Source: Desulfobacterales bacterium (lineage in GTDB: Bacteria; Desulfobacterota; Desulfobacteria; Desulfobacterales; JAFDCJ01). From it: 10,065 bases of DNA. Every line of letters begins with the position of its first letter. Within the stretch, counting starts at the first letter, position 1. The translations under genes and the position numbers were made by a program. The notes beneath the pieces were generated by a model, which worked only from the letters and a program-made list of their open reading frames with translations, did no database searches and was not told the origin of the DNA. Location of the stretch: NCBI GenBank assembly GCA_020345785.1, contig CP070771.1:2758832-2768896 (forward strand), read 5' to 3'. Of this stretch, positions 6,103 through 10,065 are shown piece by piece.

Positions 6103-6388
6103 CACATCTGATTATCTGAATTTTGGCTAAGAATTCAGGTATCGATTGATTTTCAAAAATCCAAATTGACAATTAATTCTACTTTCGATATTGCCTTGCT
6201 CAACGTTCCCGTTCGCTTGAACTTTTCATATATTCTCTCCGATCCGTAGGCTCTACGAGCCGGAGGTCACCGTTTCACCATTCCATTGGACGTCTAAAGG
6301 AAAATTCCACCCCTGTGGGTGAAATCAAACCCCGCCCTCAGCGGGGCCTCTGTGCTTGGATTCTCTATTATTAAATGGATCATGGCCA
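6103..6388. other. Gene-free stretch with small hairpins upstream of the ABC ATPase
   Basis: No coding sequence was recognised. It contains an inverted repeat CTGAATT/AATTCAG (6116-6122 and 6132-6138), a hairpin GGCTC-TAC-GAGCC (6249-6261), a hairpin CACCC/GGGTG (6308-6312 and 6317-6321) and a hairpin CCCCGC/GCGGGG (6330-6335 and 6341-6346). They look REP-like; no riboswitch family was recognised. Confidence 0.5.
6166..6194 (+). promoter_or_regulatory. Weak candidate sigma-70 promoter for the ABC operon
   Basis: TTGACA (6166-6171) is a perfect -35 box. With 17 bases of spacing the -10 would be TATTGC (6189-6194), a poor match. The leader to the ATPase start would be about 190 bases and would carry the hairpins of this gap. 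Low certainty. Confidence 0.3.
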
Positions 6389-7177
6389 ATGATGCATTTA
6401 ACGCCCAGATCAAATGAAACCCCACAAGTTGAATTGTGCGATATTTGGAAACGATTTGGTTCCAATGAAGTACTGAAGGGGATATCGCTTCTGGCTTATG
6501 ACCATGATGTTATTTCCATCATCGGATCCAGCGGGTCGGGCAAGAGCACTTTGCTGCGCTGCATAAATCTGCTGGAAACGCCGGACAAGGGGTCGATCCG
6601 CATTGACAGGGAGTCCGTCAAATTGAAGCGCACCAAGGATGGTCGGATGGTTGCGGCAGAGCGTGCCCAGATAATTCGGCTGCGGACAAAAATCAGCATG
6701 GTCTTTCAAAATTTCAACCTCTGGTCCCACATGACCGTGTTGCAGAACTTGATTGAAGCCCCCATACGGGTATGCAAGAGGCCCCGGAATGAAGCCGTTG
6801 ACTATGCGGAATTTTTGCTCCAAAAAGTTGGCATCGCAGAAAAACGGGATGAATATCCGGCCAAGCTCTCCGGTGGTCAGCAACAGCGTGTGGCCATCGC
6901 ACGGGCACTGGCCATGATGCCGCAAGTACTGCTTCTGGATGAAATCACATCCGCGCTTGATCCGGAATTGGTGGGTGAAGTGCTGAACGTCATACGGGAT
7001 TTGGCGCAAGAAGGCCGGACCATGATTATTGTCACCCATGAAATGAAATTTGCGAAAGAAGTATCCAGTCTGGTTATTTTTCTAAACGAGGGGGTTATTT
7101 GTGAGGCCGGACCGCCGCAAAGGCTCTTTGAATACCCGGAGACTGATCGATTGCAAGCTTTTTTATCGGGCATTTAG
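6389..7177 (+). CDS. Polar amino acid ABC transporter ATP-binding protein (HisP/GlnQ family)
   Basis: The 262-residue cytoplasmic ATPase has every ABC motif: Walker A GSSGSGKST (46-54), Q-loop Gln107 in VFQNFNLW, signature LSGGQQQR (160-167), Walker B VLLLDE with catalytic Glu185, D-loop SALDPE and switch His217 in VTHEM. The LWSHMTVLQN stretch and length are typical of the HisP/GlnQ/OccP subfamily, which drives uptake of amino acids or opines with two permeases and a periplasmic binding protein. I chose ATG 6389 (ATG 6392 equally possible); an in-frame TTG at 6356 has no ribosome site and would add 11 residues of no family resemblance. Upstream Shine-Dalgarno is weak (GGA at 6377). The binding-protein gene follows after 48 bases, suggesting one operon. 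No permease gene lies in the window. Confidence 0.92.
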   Translation: MMHLTPRSNETPQVELCDIWKRFGSNEVLKGISLLAYDHDVISIIGSSGSGKSTLLRCINLLETPDKGSIRIDRESVKLKRTKDGRMVAAERAQIIRLRTKISMVFQNFNLWSHMTVLQNLIEAPIRVCKRPRNEAVDYAEFLLQKVGIAEKRDEYPAKLSGGQQQRVAIARALAMMPQVLLLDEITSALDPELVGEVLNVIRDLAQEGRTMIIVTHEMKFAKEVSSLVIFLNEGVICEAGPPQRLFEYPETDRLQAFLSGI

Positions 7178-7225
7178 TGTTGGGTCGCAAAAACCGCAGT
7201 AACCTGTAAAAAGGAGGAAGGAAAA

Positions 7226-7984
7226 ATGAGATCGAAAAAATTAATTTTCATTTTTTTGAGTCTGATGATGTTGATGGCATCTCCGGTGCTGGCAGCGGAT
7301 GAAATCCGAATCGCCACCGAAGGGGCGTATAGTCCCTTCAATTATGTCAATGCAAAAGGCGAGCTGGAAGGATTTGATGTCGATATCGCCAAGGCCCTGT
7401 GTGAAGAAATGCAAGCCGAATGTTCTTTAGTGGCTCAGGACTGGGACGGGATTATACCGGCATTGCTGGCCAGGAAGTATGATGCCATTGTTGCCAGCAT
7501 GGCAGTGACGGAAAAAAGAAAGCAAGCGATCGCCTTTACCAACGCCTATTATTATTCGGTCGCCTCTTATGTTGTTCGGAAGGAGTCTAACTTTCCCGAT
7601 AAAGCCGAGGCGTTGTATGGTAAAACGATCGGCGTACAGCGTGCAACGATCCATGAGGGAACCATCAAGGAAATGTTTGGCGATAAAGTCAGCATCGTGA
7701 CTTACGACACCAATGAAAACTGTATTTTGGATCTCAAGAACAAGCGCATTGACGCCATGATCGCTTCTCGTCCGCTGATGGCGCATTTTATAACCCATCA
7801 TCCGGAAGCCGGATTTACTTTCCTCCTGGGAATGTATAATCCGGTGGAGGCGGCCATCGGTCTTCGAAAAGAAGATAAGGAGCTGTTGGATAAGTTCAAC
7901 AAAGCCTTGGATATGATCATTCAAAACGGCACTTATGAAAAAATCAGCAATAAGTGGTTTGGTGAATCATTGCTAAAAAAGTGA
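7226..7984 (+). CDS. Periplasmic amino-acid-type substrate-binding protein (HisJ-like)
   Basis: The 252-residue product has a clear Sec signal (residues 1-23, cleavage VLA|ADE) and a complete cluster-F/SBP family 3 fold. EIRIATEGAYSPF, GELEGFDVDIAKAL, TEKRKQAIAFT, GKTIGV and the C-terminal GTYEKISNKWFG are hallmarks. Cys59 and Cys66 match the HisJ disulfide pair. Aligned by eye to HisJ/LAO protein, the aromatic Tyr35 and carboxylate-binding Arg98 are kept. The Asp that holds the ligand alpha-amino group (HisJ Asp161) falls on Ser181, Ser72 falls on Ala93, and Asp11 on Glu32. The ligand may therefore differ from a standard L-amino acid. A strong AGGAGG lies 8 bases before ATG 7226. It delivers substrate to the transporter powered by the preceding ATPase; the cognate permeases are not in view. 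Confidence 0.92.
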   Translation: MRSKKLIFIFLSLMMLMASPVLAADEIRIATEGAYSPFNYVNAKGELEGFDVDIAKALCEEMQAECSLVAQDWDGIIPALLARKYDAIVASMAVTEKRKQAIAFTNAYYYSVASYVVRKESNFPDKAEALYGKTIGVQRATIHEGTIKEMFGDKVSIVTYDTNENCILDLKNKRIDAMIASRPLMAHFITHHPEAGFTFLLGMYNPVEAAIGLRKEDKELLDKFNKALDMIIQNGTYEKISNKWFGESLLKK

Positions 7985-8014
7985 TATTTTTTTCAGTTTT
8001 CAAGGAGCGATTTG

Positions 8015-8044
8015 CACCCCCTGAATGTGATTTTTTCAGGGTGG
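8015..8044. terminator. Hairpin after the binding-protein gene
   Basis: CCCTGAA (8019-8025) pairs with TTCAGGG (8035-8041) around a nine-base T-rich loop, and flanking CACC/GGTGG can extend it past a bulge. It lies 30 bases after the stop codon but lacks a following T-run, so it may instead protect the mRNA end or be a repeat unit. Confidence 0.3.
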
Positions 8045-8149
8045 TTTAAGAAAAATATTAAGCCTTCAGCTATGCTGATGGTCCAAGCTGTGCCTTGCGG
8101 TTAGGTGCGTTATATAATGGGTTAGTCTCACCGCCCGCTTTCGCTCGAG

Positions 8150-8393
8150 CCGCAGAGATCGCAGAGAGAATAAGATTTTTCCTTTGCCGTTGAGGGGACG
8201 GCAAAGGAAAAGTTCTCAACACGCGTGTACACTCAAAGATTTTATAAATTCATTTTATGTGCATCCGCCGAAATTCGGCATGATCGCTGATTTTTGCTTT
8301 CCGGCCTCCCTGCCTTGCCCTAGCTTTAGCGACGGCAGGTCAGCGGGAAGCAAAAAATGAAACAAGACATCTGCGTGCTCAGCGTCTCTGCGG
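8150..8393. repeat. 244-base element with inverted ends and nested hairpins
   Basis: CCGCAGAGA (8150-8158) and TCTCTGCGG (8385-8393) form perfect inverted ends, each continuing inward in imperfect 9-base units of type CGCAGAGAT. Nested inside are a 13-bp perfect inverted repeat TTTTCCTTTGCCG (8177-8189 against 8199-8211), a palindrome GCCGAA-A-TTCGGC (8267-8279), and a stem TTTTTGCTTTCC (8291-8302 against 8346-8356, one bulge) enclosing CCTGCC/GGCAGG (8309-8314 and 8334-8339). No transposase frame is present. It resembles a MITE or a composite of REP-like units; the mobile nature is not shown. Confidence 0.55.
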
Positions 8394-8414
8394 TGAAAAT
8401 GAATATCAAATCGG

Positions 8415-8459
8415 CCCCCACTTTCGGGGGGATCATCAAGGCCCCCCTTTCAGGGGTGG
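8415..8459. repeat. Two C-run/G-run hairpins before the PLP enzyme
   Basis: CCCCC at 8415-8419 pairs with the G-run at 8426-8431, and CCCCCC at 8442-8447 pairs with GGGGTGG at 8453-8459. They stand in tandem about 65 bases before the ribosome site of the PLP enzyme. They look like the hairpins at 6308-6346 and are probably REP-like; attenuator function is not supported. Confidence 0.45.
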
Positions 8460-8525
8460 TAATTGACTCTTTAAACAAACTAACAAAACCTAACGTACTA
8501 TCAACTTTCAGGGAGGAAAAAGATC

Positions 8526-9995
8526 GTGATCGACTTAACCGTTCATCCCACAACGCTGGCGAGAGCCGTTGAAAGAGCAAGAGAAAAAAATATTATTATT
8601 CCCATGTTCAAGCAACAGCGTAACCCCGGTCTTATTCCGGATGCCATCATTTCCAAACTGAAAACCGTTGGACTGTGGGACATCGATCCGCTGAACCTGT
8701 TTCGAATTACTTGGCACAACGAACCGGTTGCCCGCGGCGGAGGGTTTGGCGGCGTCAACTTTATTGAATTTCCCAAGACACTGTCCGGTGTTGATGCCCG
8801 GATTATAGCTCCCGTCGGCAAATGGTTTCCCACCGGAGCGCACAAGGTGGGTGCGGCATTCGGCTGTCTGGTGCCACGGCTGGTAACCGGCCAATTCGAT
8901 CCCACCACCCAAAAAGCCGTATGGCCGTCCACCGGCAACTACTGCCGGGGAGGCGCATATGACTCCGCACTATTGGGCTGCGCGTCCGTCGCCATACTTC
9001 CGGAGGAAATGAGCCAGGAACGCTTTGACTGGCTCTCGACGGTGGCGGGGGAAATCATCAAAACCCCGGGCTCGGAAAGCAACGTGAAAGAGATTTTTGA
9101 CAAATGCCGGGAATTGAGAGCGTCGGGCGAAGATCTTGTCATCTTCAATCAATTTGATGAATTCGGTAACTACCTGTGGCACCATGAGGTCACCGGACCG
9201 GCCATGATGTCGATCCTGGAGCAAATCATGGGGCCTGAAGATAAATTCAGCGGTTTGATCTCCGCCACGGGATCGGCCGGCACCATCGCTTGCGGTGATT
9301 ATCTGAAAAAACAGTTTCCCGCCAGTAAAATTGCCGCGGCCGAAGCTTTGCAGTGTCCGACGCTCTTGCACAACGGTTTCGGCGCCCACCGCATCGAAGG
9401 CATCGGTGACAAGCGTGTGCCCTGGATTCACAATGCGAAAAACACGGACATGATCATCGCCGTCGACGACGAAACCCCCATAAGTCTCATCCGGCTGTTC
9501 AACGAACCGGCCGGTAAAAAATACTTGGTGTCAAAAGGGCTTCCTGAAACATGGGTCAACGGGTTGGATCAGCTGGGAATTTCGTGTGCCGGCAACCTGG
9601 CGGCGGCCATTAAATTTGCCAAATACTATGAACTGGGTCCAAACGATATCATTATGACCGTGATGACCGATTCCATGGAAATGTATGCCAGCCGCCTGCG
9701 CGAGCTTACGGATGCGAGCGGGGAATTCACGCAATCCGACGCCGCCGCTGTCTACGCCCAGCATTTGCAGGGATTGACCATCGACAATATGGAGGAGCTG
9801 ACCTACTACGGCCGCAAGCGTATTCACAACCTCAAATACTTTACCTGGGTGGAACAGCAGGGAAAAACCTTCGAAGAAATTCAGGAGCAGTGGTATAACG
9901 ACGATTACTGGGCGCGGATCCCTGCCTGCGTGGATGAAATCGATGCCCTGATCGAGGAATTTAACGCCAAAACCGGATTGCTGGTAAAATTATAG
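8526..9995 (+). CDS. Fold-type II PLP-dependent enzyme of unassigned reaction
   Basis: The 489-residue protein is of the tryptophan synthase beta / cysteine synthase fold. The likely Schiff-base lysine is Lys107 in PTGAHKVGAAFG. STGNYCRGG (135-143) matches the substrate-binding asparagine loop, and ATGSAGT (247-253) the glycine loop that grips the PLP phosphate. It is longer than typical cysteine synthases (about 310-330) or YgeX diaminopropionate lyases (about 400), with an N-terminal extension and a roughly 70-residue C-terminal helical tail. The family usually carries the vague name PLP-dependent protein beta subunit; I cannot name a reaction. A lyase or beta-replacement on an amino-acid-like substrate is the safe guess. 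Start is GTG 8526, nine bases after GGAGG (8512-8516). It follows the ABC genes in the same direction after 541 repeat-filled bases, so joint function is suggested but co-transcription is uncertain. Confidence 0.88.
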   Translation: MIDLTVHPTTLARAVERAREKNIIIPMFKQQRNPGLIPDAIISKLKTVGLWDIDPLNLFRITWHNEPVARGGGFGGVNFIEFPKTLSGVDARIIAPVGKWFPTGAHKVGAAFGCLVPRLVTGQFDPTTQKAVWPSTGNYCRGGAYDSALLGCASVAILPEEMSQERFDWLSTVAGEIIKTPGSESNVKEIFDKCRELRASGEDLVIFNQFDEFGNYLWHHEVTGPAMMSILEQIMGPEDKFSGLISATGSAGTIACGDYLKKQFPASKIAAAEALQCPTLLHNGFGAHRIEGIGDKRVPWIHNAKNTDMIIAVDDETPISLIRLFNEPAGKKYLVSKGLPETWVNGLDQLGISCAGNLAAAIKFAKYYELGPNDIIMTVMTDSMEMYASRLRELTDASGEFTQSDAAAVYAQHLQGLTIDNMEELTYYGRKRIHNLKYFTWVEQQGKTFEEIQEQWYNDDYWARIPACVDEIDALIEEFNAKTGLLVKL

Positions 9996-10023
9996 ATGCG
10001 GCATTTAAGGTAAACAAGATATG

Positions 10024-10065
10024 TAAGGTTTCTTAAGGTTTCTGGTGTCAGGTTTCAGGTGTCAG
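10024..10065. repeat. Tandem repeats at the right edge
   Basis: A perfect 10-base duplication TAAGGTTTCT (10024-10033, 10034-10043) is followed by three 7-base units, GGTGTCA, GGTTTCA and GGTGTCA (10044-10064), cut by the window end. On the other strand these units end in CC, like the arrays at 1397-1431 and 5982-6016. Confidence 0.7.

Noticed and set aside
6356..6388. TTG start for the ABC ATPase
   Set aside because: No ribosome site precedes it, and the extra 11 residues match nothing in the family.
8113..8118. Perfect TATAAT as a -10 box for the PLP enzyme gene
   Set aside because: No acceptable -35 lies 16-18 bases upstream, and the start codon is more than 400 bases away across the inverted-end element.
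8357..8572. 71-codon plus-strand frame overlapping the start of the PLP enzyme
   Set aside because: It is made of repeat-element sequence and C/G-run hairpins and has no ribosome site or family resemblance.

Overview
The window looks like chromosomal DNA from a Gram-negative, sulfate-reducer-like bacterium of the Desulfobacterota (Desulfobacterales-type). This is inference. It rests on periplasmic proteins with Sec signals, a complete sigma-54 circuit, a ZraS/ZraR/ZraP-type locus, a fold-type II PLP enzyme of a kind I associate with anaerobes, and spacers packed with short degenerate repeats.

Left half (1-6000): an envelope-stress / metal-response locus. On the minus strand lie a ZraS-type sensor kinase (3156-4973), a ZraR-type sigma-54 response regulator (1598-2974), and an HtrA/DegP-like periplasmic protein with one PDZ domain (214-1218) in which all three catalytic positions are replaced. 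Divergent from the kinase, on the plus strand, is a ZraP/Spy-like periplasmic protein (5445-5975). In front of it is a textbook sigma-54 promoter (5349-5364), with a perfect inverted repeat upstream as candidate ZraR site (5223-5239) and an IHF-like site between them (5308-5320). A weaker sigma-54 match faces the kinase. The layout parallels the E. coli zraP / zraSR divergent pair: the kinase senses the envelope or metal signal, the regulator activates sigma-54 RNA polymerase, and the ZraP-like chaperone is the output.

Right half (6389-9995): an ABC-transporter ATPase of the polar amino acid (HisP/GlnQ) family, a secreted HisJ-like substrate-binding protein, and, after 541 bases, a 489-residue PLP-dependent fold-type II enzyme, all on the plus strand. 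No permease gene is present in the window, so the transporter is incomplete here. The enzyme may act on the imported compound.

Spacers: almost every intergenic stretch is made of degenerate tandem arrays with a 7-base or 8-base period, in several sequence families and both orientations, plus REP-like hairpins and a 244-base element with inverted ends. One array supplies the last codons of the kinase gene. At the extreme left, two hairpins carry six copies of CATATG within 88 bases. No RNA gene, insertion sequence or CRISPR array was recognised.
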